Positions 24,426-32,785 of a stretch of 44,100 nt of DNA are shown here, in pieces. A program made the translations under genes and the position numbers. Positions within the stretch are counted from its first letter, which is position 1. Every line of letters starts with the position of its first letter. Where the stretch lies: contig JAGRNJ010000019.1 of assembly GCA_020440825.1 (NCBI GenBank), forward strand, positions 8,710 through 52,809, given 5' to 3'. The notes under the pieces were generated by a model. It saw only the letters and a list, made by a program, of their open reading frames with translations, made no database searches and was not told the origin of the DNA. Source of the DNA: Leptospiraceae bacterium (GTDB lineage: Bacteria; Spirochaetota; Leptospiria; Turneriellales; Turneriellaceae).

Positions 24426-25766
24426 TCAAGTCGTTATTTGATCTGCAAAACTGCCCATCCAATCGTATTCCATGGGTGTATCGAGGCTTGCCTGAACAAA
24501 ATCTCCAGGTTTTATCCCTTTTTTGAACGGTAAAAAAACAATTTCGTCGATTTCCGGGGCATCTTGCGGTCTTCGGGCTATGATTTCACCGGGAGCTACT
24601 TCATCGACCAGTAATTCCTGAATAGTTCCTGTTAAATCTGATCGGTGTTGCTGGCGCAACTGTAAGTGCAGATTGCGGATGTCATTGATTCTTTCGATTT
24701 TCTGATCATCACTGAGGTCATCTGTGAAATGATCACCGGCATATGTGCCGGTTTCGTGAGAATATCTGAAAAGAGCCAGTTTGTGAATTGTATTCTCGGT
24801 TAAAAAAGTTCGAATGGTTTCGACATCTTCCTGCTCTTCACCGGGAAATCCCAGTATCAGTGAGGTTCTGATTTCGGTGGATGGATTTACCTCTACCGCT
24901 TTGGCCAGTATTTCTTTGAAAAGGCCCGTATCGCTGGGTCTTTTCATTTTCTCAAGCATGCGCTGTGAGACATGCTGAAAGGGAATATCGAGATAAGGAA
25001 CCAGTTTAGGAAACTCCTGAAACAGATCGAGCAGTTTCAGTACCCGTCGATCAGGAAAAAGGTATTGCAGGCGAATCCATTGTACTTCGTCTTTTTTTGA
25101 GAAGAATTCAATAATATTGCGTAACTCATCAATTCCCTGCGATATTGTATCTTGACTGACTAGAATTACTTCCCTGAGAGGAGTTGAACCCGGCGATCGA
25201 CTTTCTTCACTCCATTGTCTTTCGAGGGACGAAGCATCATAAGGACTCAAAGACCCCCGTATTTTAGGCAAAATACAAAACGCACAATGCCGTGAACACC
25301 CCTGTGCAATTCGAAACCATGCATAGGGAAGCTTATTTTGACTGTCGCTCATGTCGCCCGCCTGCAGGGCAGCATGGGCATTCAATTCAATTCCGTAAGC
25401 CTGGGATAAAATCATCGGCAGTTCATGGTACTTACCGGTACCGACCATGAAATCTAATTCAGGAATCTCTGTTTTTACATTCTCAGAGAATCGTTCCGCA
25501 AAACAACCGATCAGGCCGACTTTCATTTTCTTATTCTTTGAATCTCTTAATTTCAAAGACTCGAATACAGTCGCAATGGTTTCTTCCTGGGCTTCTCGAA
25601 TAAACGAGCAGGAATTGATCAACAGAAAATCTGCCTGTTGGGGCTCATTGCTAAGACGAAATCCGTTTTGTAGCAGAGCAGAACGCATTCTTCGTGAATC
25701 AACCTTGTTCTTAGGGCATCCCAGGGTTTCGATATGAAAAGAAAACTGGCTAGAGGGCGATCGCAA
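24426..25766 (-). CDS. rimO: Ribosomal protein S12 methylthiotransferase RimO
   Basis: 446 aa radical SAM enzyme that methylthiolates Asp88 of ribosomal protein S12. It has the N-terminal MTTase domain with ETLGCPKNKVDSRRM, INSCSFI and GCFAERF cysteines for one 4Fe-4S cluster, the radical SAM CxxxCxxC in GCSRHCAFC for the second, and a C-terminal TRAM domain (about 375-440). LGCPKNKVD distinguishes it from MiaB. The start is TTG 25766, since no ATG precedes the first cysteine; it lies 2 nt after the stop of the RodZ-like gene. Confidence 0.95.
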   Translation of the reverse strand: MRSPSSQFSFHIETLGCPKNKVDSRRMRSALLQNGFRLSNEPQQADFLLINSCSFIREAQEETIATVFESLKLRDSKNKKMKVGLIGCFAERFSENVKTEIPELDFMVGTGKYHELPMILSQAYGIELNAHAALQAGDMSDSQNKLPYAWFRIAQGCSRHCAFCILPKIRGSLSPYDASSLERQWSEESRSPGSTPLREVILVSQDTISQGIDELRNIIEFFSKKDEVQWIRLQYLFPDRRVLKLLDLFQEFPKLVPYLDIPFQHVSQRMLEKMKRPSDTGLFKEILAKAVEVNPSTEIRTSLILGFPGEEQEDVETIRTFLTENTIHKLALFRYSHETGTYAGDHFTDDLSDDQKIERINDIRNLHLQLRQQHRSDLTGTIQELLVDEVAPGEIIARRPQDAPEIDEIVFLPFKKGIKPGDFVQASLDTPMEYDWMGSFADQITT

Positions 25767-25768
25767 GA

Positions 25769-26920
25769 TCAGCCGTCCTTGACTACAACCCTGAATTTGG
25801 TTTGCTCAACAGGATCGCGTTCTTTTCGAATGATTTTATTGACGGTCTGGCCTTTTCTGCCGAGCACTTCTGGTTTGCCGTTAATGCGTAGAGAAACAGC
25901 GCCAGCATCACCGATTTTCATCTGTATGCTGTCATTTGCCTCATAATAAAATTGAGAGCCCGGGGCCAGTTGACCTCGTTTCCCGGGTTTACCGTCAATA
26001 AAGAATTCTACATAGTTTTCAGAAACCGTAGAACCTTCGAGCCGAATGATAAAGTTTGAGGGGTTGGCTATGCGAACTTCATCTGTACCAGGCTCTGTCG
26101 TATTTTCTGGTTTTACGTTTACTGTCTCTGTCTGCTGGGCTTCACCAACTTTTTCGATTTGTACTTTAGCATTATTGGGAGTTGCACCAATCAAAGTGAT
26201 GCGCAATGTGTTTGCAACACCGTTTTCTTTTACTTCTACAGGCTGGTTTTCTTTCAGTGCTATAATGCGCTTTCCGGGATAAAATTCGATTTTCGCATTG
26301 CTGCGCTCATTTTCTTCTGCCCGGTAACCAAGCTCTTTCAAGACAATATACACCTCAGTATTTGCCACCGAGAAATCAATCCCTTTGCCGACGGGAATTA
26401 CAGCTGTTGTAAAACCAGCACGAAGTTTTACATGCTCTGTTTCAACTTCTGGAATATTTGATGAATTGCGCAGAAAGTTTTCAATATTGCCGGGATCATT
26501 TTCCCCATTGCTGCCTTGAATATTGACATTTTCTGTTGAAGAACGTGTGTTCAGGAAAATTCCGATGCCGGTACCCACCAAAGCCAGAACAAACAGTGCG
26601 AATAAAAGTTTAGAATATTTTTGTATATAGTCAGAAGCCTGTAAGGTAGGCCGGGTAAGCTCTTGCAGAGGAGATTCTTTCTCGCTGATCTGGGCCCCAC
26701 GATACAGTTGCAGCACAACCTCAGGGTCAAGCTCGAGATAGGTTGAGTAGCTGCGCAGAAAGCCGGTTGTATAGGTTTCTCCCGGGAAAACCCCAAAGTT
26801 ATCTGCTTCCAGGGCTACCAGGTGCCGGCTTGTGATATGGGTATCTTCTGCAGCCTGCTGGATAGTAATTCTTTTTTCTTCCCGGGTGGTTTTGAGAAGG
26901 TTGCCAGGTGTTTGTCTCAT
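25769..26920 (-). CDS. RodZ-like HTH membrane protein
   Basis: 383 aa from ATG 26920; TTG 26956 would overlap lolA and is unlikely. Residues about 5-70 form a Xre/RodZ-type helix-turn-helix (ITIQQAAEDTHITSRHLVAL, then the PGETYTTGFLRSYSTYL block that is typical of RodZ). One membrane span follows at about 104-122. The extracytoplasmic part (125-383) ends in a beta-rich DUF4115-like domain (EFFIDGKPGKRGQLAPGSQF). RodZ links MreB to the wall machinery and shapes the cell. The large middle insert of about 110 residues is not typical and looks like a second beta domain. Confidence 0.82.
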   Translation of the reverse strand: MRQTPGNLLKTTREEKRITIQQAAEDTHITSRHLVALEADNFGVFPGETYTTGFLRSYSTYLELDPEVVLQLYRGAQISEKESPLQELTRPTLQASDYIQKYSKLLFALFVLALVGTGIGIFLNTRSSTENVNIQGSNGENDPGNIENFLRNSSNIPEVETEHVKLRAGFTTAVIPVGKGIDFSVANTEVYIVLKELGYRAEENERSNAKIEFYPGKRIIALKENQPVEVKENGVANTLRITLIGATPNNAKVQIEKVGEAQQTETVNVKPENTTEPGTDEVRIANPSNFIIRLEGSTVSENYVEFFIDGKPGKRGQLAPGSQFYYEANDSIQMKIGDAGAVSLRINGKPEVLGRKGQTVNKIIRKERDPVEQTKFRVVVKDG

Positions 26921-26930
26921 AATATTTGGT

Positions 26931-27617
26931 TTACTCTGTCGTAAGAGGATTTTCAACTACTTTCATATTATCAGTCACTTTGAATTGAAAGTAATCGCCA
27001 GGTATGGTGTCATTCGGGGTAATATCAGAAAATTTCAAATCTACGGTTCTGCCGCTTGCAGACCATGCAGAGAGTTTTTCGATATTGTAAGTCTCAGGAG
27101 ATACGTACAAAAGCAATTTTTCATACCCGCCAGAAGAAACTTTCTCTTTCAGTTCAAGCACAAAATACTTTTTACCGCCTACATCCCTCGGTTGCTCGAC
27201 ATCGTCAAATCGGTAGTGATAGCGTTGAAACAATCGAACCAGACCCTCATAGCTGTTGGTATCATAAATACTTTTGCCGTCTTTTTTGTACTTCAAGTCT
27301 TGTACGCCAACGGCCCTTAATCTTTCGACATAGACCCACATCTTCTTGCCATCTGAAACTATTTTGTCTCCCGCAGGCGAAGAAAAGGCGAAATGCAGTT
27401 TACCACCCGATTGGTAATATACTTTTCCGCGGCTGGTTCTCGATTTTGCATTCTCTTTGATATCGAGACTGAATGAAGCACTGTAACTTTTCAGGCTCTT
27501 AAATTTCTGCTGCATCTCTTTTACAACGTCAGAGGGGTGTAAAAACTCAGCAGAGTATGAACTCCGAATAGATAAAAAACAGACAACGGAAAGTGCGGCA
27601 ATGATATGTCTTTTCAT
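26931..27617 (-). CDS. lolA: Outer membrane lipoprotein carrier protein LolA
   Basis: 228 aa from ATG 27617, chosen because it opens the signal peptide (KRHIIAALSVVCFLSIRSSYS); TTG 27665 would add 16 residues that do not fit. LolA ferries lipoproteins across the periplasm to the outer membrane. The half-barrel fold is indicated by VVKEMQQKFKSLKSYSASFS, GKVYYQSGGKLHFAFSSP, KMWVYV and the LLLYVSPETYNIEKLSAW strands. It is followed by the RodZ-like gene at 10 nt and then rimO. Confidence 0.88.
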   Translation of the reverse strand: MKRHIIAALSVVCFLSIRSSYSAEFLHPSDVVKEMQQKFKSLKSYSASFSLDIKENAKSRTSRGKVYYQSGGKLHFAFSSPAGDKIVSDGKKMWVYVERLRAVGVQDLKYKKDGKSIYDTNSYEGLVRLFQRYHYRFDDVEQPRDVGGKKYFVLELKEKVSSGGYEKLLLYVSPETYNIEKLSAWSASGRTVDLKFSDITPNDTIPGDYFQFKVTDNMKVVENPLTTE

Positions 27618-27732
27618 GAATTCCAAGGGCCCACCGAGCAGGAGGGCATCCGCGTTAAAAACCAACGGCCACGTGTAGCGTCAAATAGATTTTGCCTTGA
27701 CACAAGACATTCAAACCGATAGGTGGGGGAGA

Positions 27733-28281
27733 GTGGTTACCAATTACGCAGTATTGCTGGCAGAAGGTTTTGAAGAAATCGAAGCCGTAACCATAATAGA
27801 CGTTTTGCGTCGGGCAGACCTGCCGGTTACGGTTCTGTCGGTGCAGCCCGATCTTTGCGTAACCGGTGGGCATGGAATCAAAGTCTTTGCCGATGAATTC
27901 CTGGGAAAGGTACTTACGACCGAATACTCAGGGGTAATATTGCCAGGCGGGGCAACCGGGGTTGATAATTTGCGCAAGAGCGAGCTTGCCAAAGAGTTTA
28001 TTTTTGCGCACAAAGAAAGTTTCATTGCTGCAATCTGTGCCGCACCCTCGTTGCTGGCAGAATGGGGTTTACTTCAGGGAGTTCGGGCAACCTGCTACCC
28101 CAGTTTTCGTGCTGCGTTAGAGGCAGGGAACTGCCGATATATGGAATCAGAAGTGGTTGAAGACAGGAATATAATTACATCCAGAGGTCCGGCGACTGCT
28201 ATGGCATTTGCTCTGGCAATTGTCAACAAAATGCAGAATGAGCAGATTGCCAGACAGACTTCTGAAAAAATGCTGGTTTAA
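27733..28281 (+). CDS. DJ-1/PfpI (YajL/ThiJ-type) family protein
   Basis: 182 aa from GTG 27733, which has AGGTGG at 27721-27726, 6 nt upstream; TTG 27697 lies in a TTGACA hexamer and is probably not translated. The nucleophile is C102 in AAICAAPSLLAEWG, with E11 and E14 in LLAEGFEEIEA near the active site. Length and motifs match the DJ-1/YajL group, reported as chaperone, glyoxalase III or protein deglycase; the true activity is debated for the family. It is divergent from lolA and 25 nt before the coiled-coil gene. Confidence 0.9.
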   Translation: MVTNYAVLLAEGFEEIEAVTIIDVLRRADLPVTVLSVQPDLCVTGGHGIKVFADEFLGKVLTTEYSGVILPGGATGVDNLRKSELAKEFIFAHKESFIAAICAAPSLLAEWGLLQGVRATCYPSFRAALEAGNCRYMESEVVEDRNIITSRGPATAMAFALAIVNKMQNEQIARQTSEKMLV

Positions 28282-28306
28282 TTTTTCTTAGACTTGGGAG
28301 ACAAAC

Positions 28307-28693
28307 ATGGCAGAAATAGATAAAATCAAAAGTGAGCTCGAAAAACTGAAGAGTGAAAATGAAAACTTACGCAACACTCTCAAAGGTTATGAAACAGTTT
28401 TACGTCTCAATGATGATGAAATCAATACTTTAGAGCAGATTGTGGCCATGTATGAAAAAATAGTCGAGTTTTCGCGAAACGAACTGTTGCGTGTTCAGGA
28501 AGATACGAAAGCGCGTGAAACCATTTCAGAATTTACACGGCAAGAATTAATGAATGCTCAAGAGATTGTCAAGGCAAGCCAGCAGGTATCAGAGCTGTCG
28601 CGTGATGAACTGATCAGTGCTCTGCACAAGATAACTGAATTGGAAAATGAGAATAAAAAGCTGAAAGAGAAAAAAACCAAGGCAATGAATTGA
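28307..28693 (+). CDS. Coiled-coil protein with three 21-residue repeats
   Basis: 128 aa, almost entirely helical with heptads, very rich in Glu and Lys, no cysteine. Residues 53-113 hold three tandem 21-residue units, each with the pattern E-[FL]-[ST]-R-x-E-L (VEFSRNEL, SEFTRQEL, SELSRDEL) starting at E54, E75 and E96. Twenty-one residues equals three heptads. No signal peptide. GGGAG lies 10 nt before ATG 28307. It is 34 nt ahead of the TPR gene. Function unknown, probably a scaffold or oligomerising partner. Confidence 0.7.
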   Translation: MAEIDKIKSELEKLKSENENLRNTLKGYETVLRLNDDEINTLEQIVAMYEKIVEFSRNELLRVQEDTKARETISEFTRQELMNAQEIVKASQQVSELSRDELISALHKITELENENKKLKEKKTKAMN

Positions 28694-28727
28694 AAAAAAT
28701 AATAATATTGGAAGCTGAAACTTACTG

Positions 28728-30089
28728 ATGGATGAAATAATAACCCTCGTTCTAATTGTCGCAATTATCGGTATCGTAGTACTATTTGCGACCTATGTAT
28801 TCAAAACATATGTGATGCCGAAGAAAGTAGAAGAACTCGCAGATATGATGAAGGCTGGCCAGCTTGGTCCCGTCATCAAGCGTCTACAGAAGATGCTCGA
28901 AGAGAATGATCGGGATCCTTACATCCACTATCTTCTGGCAGAGGCTTACTATGCTCAAAAGAACCTGCCCCAGGCTGCGCTTGAGTATAAACAGGTGCTC
29001 AAAATAGGAAAGTTCAGTGGCAAGGTGAAAGAAGAAACCATTCGCTCTCGGCTTGCCAAAATCTACATGCAGAATAAAAATCTTGAAGAGGCAAAAAAAG
29101 AGTATCTAATCTTGACAAAGCTTGACCCTTCAAATGCCGAAAATTTTTATCAAGTTGGTCTGTTATTTGAAAATGCGGGTCTGGCAGAAAAAGCACTGCC
29201 ATACTATAAACAGGCTGTTAAAGTCAATAATAACCATGCGGATGCCCATTTTCACCTTGGTGTAATCGAGTACAATTTGACAAACATTGCCGAAGCAAAG
29301 GTGAATCTCTCAGAAGCTGTAAAACGCAATCCCAATTTGTATGCAGCTCACTATTATCTGGGCCTGTGCCTTAAGAATCAGAAAGATTATGATTGGGCGA
29401 TCAAAGAGCTCGACCAGGCTTTAAAAGATGAATCTTTGAAACCGAAGGCGTACCTCGCGAAAGGGTTATGCTATATGGAGAGAGACTCTTTTCAAAATGC
29501 CATCACTGAGCTTGAAAAAGGGGTTTCTGTTGCGCCAAAATCCAGCGAAATTGAATTGAATCTGCGATATTTTCTGGCAGCCTGTGCAGAACGCAAACGG
29601 GACTTTCATACAGCAATTGCCAACTGGGAGCGCATTCATGATGTTAACCCGAAATATAAAGATGTTGCTGAAAAGCTCAAAACGTATGATGAATTCAGAA
29701 CCGATGATGGTATCAAAGACTTCATGATTGCCTCACCGGGTAAATTTGAGCAGATCAGTCGGGCTTTAATCGAAAAAATGGAATTGAATATTATTGATTT
29801 GCAGGTGGTTTCTGACTCTGAAGTGCATGCAAGTGCAACAGAGATGGAGGGCAACTGGCGCAATAACAAAAGAACCAGTAAACTTATTTATCTCTTTAGA
29901 ACAACCGATCCCGTCTCAGAAAAGCAGTTGCGTGCTCTGCATGAAGAGATGCGATCATTGGGAGCGCCACGAGCGATGTGCATGACTACCAGTGAGTTCA
30001 GTTCTCAGGCAACAATTTTCTGCCAGTCTCGTCCTATTGAACTGGTAGACAAAAAAGAATTGATCAGCCTGTTGTCAGGTCTTACCTGA
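28728..30089 (+). CDS. Membrane-anchored TPR protein with Mrr-like C-terminal domain
   Basis: 453 aa. One N-terminal membrane span (about 4-26) precedes a cytoplasmic TPR array (about 58-310), with repeats such as PYIHYLLAEAYYAQKNLPQA and ADAHFHLGVIEYNLTNIAEA. Residues about 340-453 resemble the Mrr_cat restriction-endonuclease fold in the closing block (MCMTTSEFSSQATIFCQSRP, then IELVDKKELISLL), but the usual D/E-x-K catalytic residues of that fold are not evident. So the tail may bind but not cut DNA. The neighbours are the coiled-coil gene and a P-loop-like protein. The TPR part is certain; the nuclease-fold reading is tentative. Confidence 0.8.
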   Translation: MDEIITLVLIVAIIGIVVLFATYVFKTYVMPKKVEELADMMKAGQLGPVIKRLQKMLEENDRDPYIHYLLAEAYYAQKNLPQAALEYKQVLKIGKFSGKVKEETIRSRLAKIYMQNKNLEEAKKEYLILTKLDPSNAENFYQVGLLFENAGLAEKALPYYKQAVKVNNNHADAHFHLGVIEYNLTNIAEAKVNLSEAVKRNPNLYAAHYYLGLCLKNQKDYDWAIKELDQALKDESLKPKAYLAKGLCYMERDSFQNAITELEKGVSVAPKSSEIELNLRYFLAACAERKRDFHTAIANWERIHDVNPKYKDVAEKLKTYDEFRTDDGIKDFMIASPGKFEQISRALIEKMELNIIDLQVVSDSEVHASATEMEGNWRNNKRTSKLIYLFRTTDPVSEKQLRALHEEMRSLGAPRAMCMTTSEFSSQATIFCQSRPIELVDKKELISLLSGLT

Positions 30090-30099
30090 AAAATTAAAA

Positions 30100-31425
30100 A
30101 TGAATGAATCAGTTGCTACCCTGCAAAAGTGGCCAGGTTTTTCTAAGTATGAACTTGTACAACTGGGTAAATTACCATGGCAAACCGGAACTCTGAGTTC
30201 ACGACCGGTAAAGCCTGTTGCCTTTTTTTTGAATCAAGGAACTCTTCTTGAAAATGAATGCCCGCGTTCAGACCGGGATACTCTTTTTGGTGTACTGCCT
30301 TTACACAGGCAACCCGCTCGGGAATACCAGAATCTTGAGAATGCAGAAATAACCTGGATCGAGACCGAGCTTCTTGCCCGGTTTTTGATAAACCACCGGG
30401 CTGCGTTGCGTGCTTATGCAGGCAGGTTGCAACCGGGCTCGGTTACGGTCAAAATCGAAGAGAGACTCATCTGTGGAATCGCAGGTGAAGGCTCTATTTC
30501 AAAAACTCTGAGTATTGCCGAAGATTTTTCTGCCCGTGGTTTTGATGTAATCATTCTTGAACTGCAGAAGAATGGCACCACCTTCGAAGTTGATGCAGGT
30601 TTGGCCAGTCTATGCCCGATTACCGAAAGTGTAGATCCTGAGAAACCAAGTGCATTAACTCTAAGAAAAAATATCACTCTCTACAATGGCAATTTTCTCT
30701 CAACGCACAACATGTCGAGTAGTGACTTTGCATACTTCCTGGAAAAGACAAATACCCAGAACAGCGTCTGGCTTTGCCATTTTGGAGATACTTTCAGTGA
30801 GCTTATTGAAGAATGCACCGTTTGTGTGCATACCTCAGAAATTCCACAGAATAAAGAGAATTATTTATTACCGCCTCTGATGACAGGGTCTCACTTCAAA
30901 GAAATAACTGATTTTTTTGCTCGTCGAGAAAGCCTCTGGGTGTCAGATTTTGCCGGGAATGAAGCCCAATTAGAAAAGGTTCATCCGACTTCATCTTCTC
31001 GACCTTTACGGGTTCTCGAAGGGTTCAGTGCCATCGCAGTTTCTTTTCTGCAGCAAAAAACGAAATGGCAGTGGGAAAAATTTCGACCGGTATATCCGTC
31101 AAAAGGATTCTTTGATGCAAAAACTCTGCTCAAGAATATACCAAAAATTGAAAAATCCTGGCTATGGCAGGTGATTTTACCGGGACAGGTCTACGGGAGC
31201 GGGCAAGGCGGATGGATTCTGCCGGGTAACCATAGAATACCAGCAGCAATTGCACCACATCTTTTTCCCAACGGAGTTCTGCAGATTTCAGATCGCCTAA
31301 GCCATGATTGGAGCACCTCTTTTCGCAAAGGGTTTAACGCACGCTGGTGCCTGAATGCCAATATTTTTCTTGAGAACAGTGAGCGACGAAACCTGCCTCT
31401 CTGGTTGCGTCCTTTTTGGAAATAG
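30100..31425 (+). CDS. Unknown protein with degenerate ParA/MinD-like P-loop
   Basis: 441 aa from ATG 30100, 10 nt after the TPR gene. No signal peptide or membrane span. At residues 122-156 the sequence ERLICGIAGEGSISKTLSIA, then a helix and FDVIILELQ, matches the start of ParA/MinD ATPases (strand, deviant Walker A KGGVGKTT, helix, strand ending LIDLD). Here the loop is GEGSISKT: the glycine before Lys is Ser, while the Lys-Thr pair (K135-T136) is kept, and the usual Asp of the next strand is Glu. The N-terminal 115 residues look like a separate beta-rich domain, cNMP-binding-like at best. The C-terminal half is unrecognised. Convergent with the broken DUF6498-like gene. Confidence 0.55.
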   Translation: MNESVATLQKWPGFSKYELVQLGKLPWQTGTLSSRPVKPVAFFLNQGTLLENECPRSDRDTLFGVLPLHRQPAREYQNLENAEITWIETELLARFLINHRAALRAYAGRLQPGSVTVKIEERLICGIAGEGSISKTLSIAEDFSARGFDVIILELQKNGTTFEVDAGLASLCPITESVDPEKPSALTLRKNITLYNGNFLSTHNMSSSDFAYFLEKTNTQNSVWLCHFGDTFSELIEECTVCVHTSEIPQNKENYLLPPLMTGSHFKEITDFFARRESLWVSDFAGNEAQLEKVHPTSSSRPLRVLEGFSAIAVSFLQQKTKWQWEKFRPVYPSKGFFDAKTLLKNIPKIEKSWLWQVILPGQVYGSGQGGWILPGNHRIPAAIAPHLFPNGVLQISDRLSHDWSTSFRKGFNARWCLNANIFLENSERRNLPLWLRPFWK

Positions 31426-31435
31426 AGCATATTTC

Positions 31436-32207
31436 TCAAGGTTTCTCTAAAAGATAGATAATCAAAATAGATATGATAATTGCGGTAGTGGTAATTGCGT
31501 CGGTTTGGCGGGTTTCTTCTGTTTTTTCTTTTGAGTGAAAAAAACGATGTGTTACAATATCGCCGGCAATTTTCAGCATAATCAAAAGCAACAAGGCTGG
31601 CAATGGCGAACCGAGCAGCATGGTCGGTAATCCGGCTAGTATTATAGTGATGTGCATTAACACAATGCGACCATAGGGACCGATCATCGCCATAAGTATA
31701 TGAACCTGGTCTTCAGAGACTTTTTTTGCCCGGGGAAATTTTCGGGAAGCTCAGAATCTTGTTTGCGAGTCAAATAGAAGTCTCGCAGATGCATAATCAT
31801 CATTGGTACCCATGCACCTTTTAACAGCCATAATGCGGAAAATAAAAATGGCAGGGCTGTAAAGAATCCATTTGAATCATACAATTGCATGAGTTGAGAT
31901 ACCTGGGAGTCTTTACCCTGGGCAAAAGAAGCCAGAAAAGCAAGATGGCCAAACATGAACCCGCCATAATGAACAGCAAAAAAGGTACCAGAAAAAAACC
32001 GGTCTTTCCGCTCGAGAGACCGATCTTTGTTATGCCCAATAAGCCGATGATCGCCGTTTCTGTCCAGTAGATCAGAATCACATTAAAAGCATCCCATTTA
32101 AAGAAAAATACCCCGATTAACGGAGCAAGATTTACACCGATCAATGCCCATTCTGCGGGAGTTCGGGGTATAGGTTGAAAAGACTCTTTAAATGGGAGAG
32201 TTGACAA
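31436..32207 (-). pseudogene. DUF6498-like membrane protein gene with two frameshifts
   Basis: Three overlapping minus-strand frames (32207-31821, 31956-31684, 31693-31436) together read as one polytopic protein of about 256 aa. Adding one base to the A6 run at 31978-31983 joins VPFF to AVHYGGFMFGHLAFL; adding one base to the T7 run at 31721-31727 joins PGQKK to VSEDQVHILMAM. The restored product has about six membrane spans and the F-x-x-H-Y-G-x-F signature I associate with DUF6498. Both lesions are one-base shortfalls in homopolymers, so sequencing error, true decay or phase variation are all possible. ATG 32207 is the start. Confidence 0.7.
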
Positions 32208-32213
32208 AATTTT

Positions 32214-32612
32214 TTACTTTTTTTGTTTTCTGTTTGCCAATGCTTCTTTACAGGCTTCAGAAAGATTTGCTTCATTGTCTTTGAAACATTTCATAATTCT
32301 GCCGTCCCCTTTTGGGATATCTTTACAGAATTTCTGATGATCTTCGCGACAAGCTGCCCGCATGCCGTTGCCTTTTTGTTCTTTCTTATTTTCTTTATAT
32401 TTTTCTTTTTTAGCTTTCAAGTGATTTTTGCAGTCTTCAGAAAAATTGTTGAAATTTTTCTTCATGCACTCGCGATGTTCTTTACCTTTTGGCATGTCTT
32501 TACAGAACTTTTCATGATCTGCTCTACAGGGGCCGGGCCCTTCTTTCGCAAAAGTCGGCACTGATAAACTCAGCAGGGCAATACCTGCAATACATAAACT
32601 GATTTTTTTCAT
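32214..32612 (-). CDS. Secreted cysteine-rich repeat protein
   Basis: 132 aa with a signal peptide ending near residue 22 (SLSVPTFA). The mature protein has two copies of a 40-residue unit with four cysteines each: PCRADHEKFCKDMPKG with MKKNFNNFSEDCK, and ACREDHQKFCKDIPKG with FKDNEANLSEACK. This is the cysteine-rich (GLG1-type) repeat layout. A Lys-rich linker separates the units. It is probably exported and disulfide-bonded; ligand unknown. GGGAG is 8 nt before ATG 32612. It sits 6 nt before the broken membrane gene and may be cotranscribed with it. Confidence 0.82.
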   Translation of the reverse strand: MKKISLCIAGIALLSLSVPTFAKEGPGPCRADHEKFCKDMPKGKEHRECMKKNFNNFSEDCKNHLKAKKEKYKENKKEQKGNGMRAACREDHQKFCKDIPKGDGRIMKCFKDNEANLSEACKEALANRKQKK

Positions 32613-32785
32613 TTTTTCTCCCGTTGTTGGTTTTGCTGATTAGACGACAAAGATCGTAAAAACATAGCTGCTAAAATTATCCTAATTGCGCACAGCACCA
32701 TAATTTCAGCTTTTTCCACTGTGTGGCAATCTGAACATGGTCACGCTTTGATAATATCTTGGGCGACAGGCAGACAAGCATAATT

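Noticed and set aside
27697-27702. TTGACA as a start codon or -35 box for the DJ-1 gene
   Set aside because: As a start it is worse than GTG 27733 with its AGGTGG; as a -35 box no good -10 lies 16-18 bases downstream.
31436-32207. Three separate small membrane protein genes
   Set aside because: The frames join into one protein when each homopolymer is lengthened by one base, and the junction residues continue the same family pattern.
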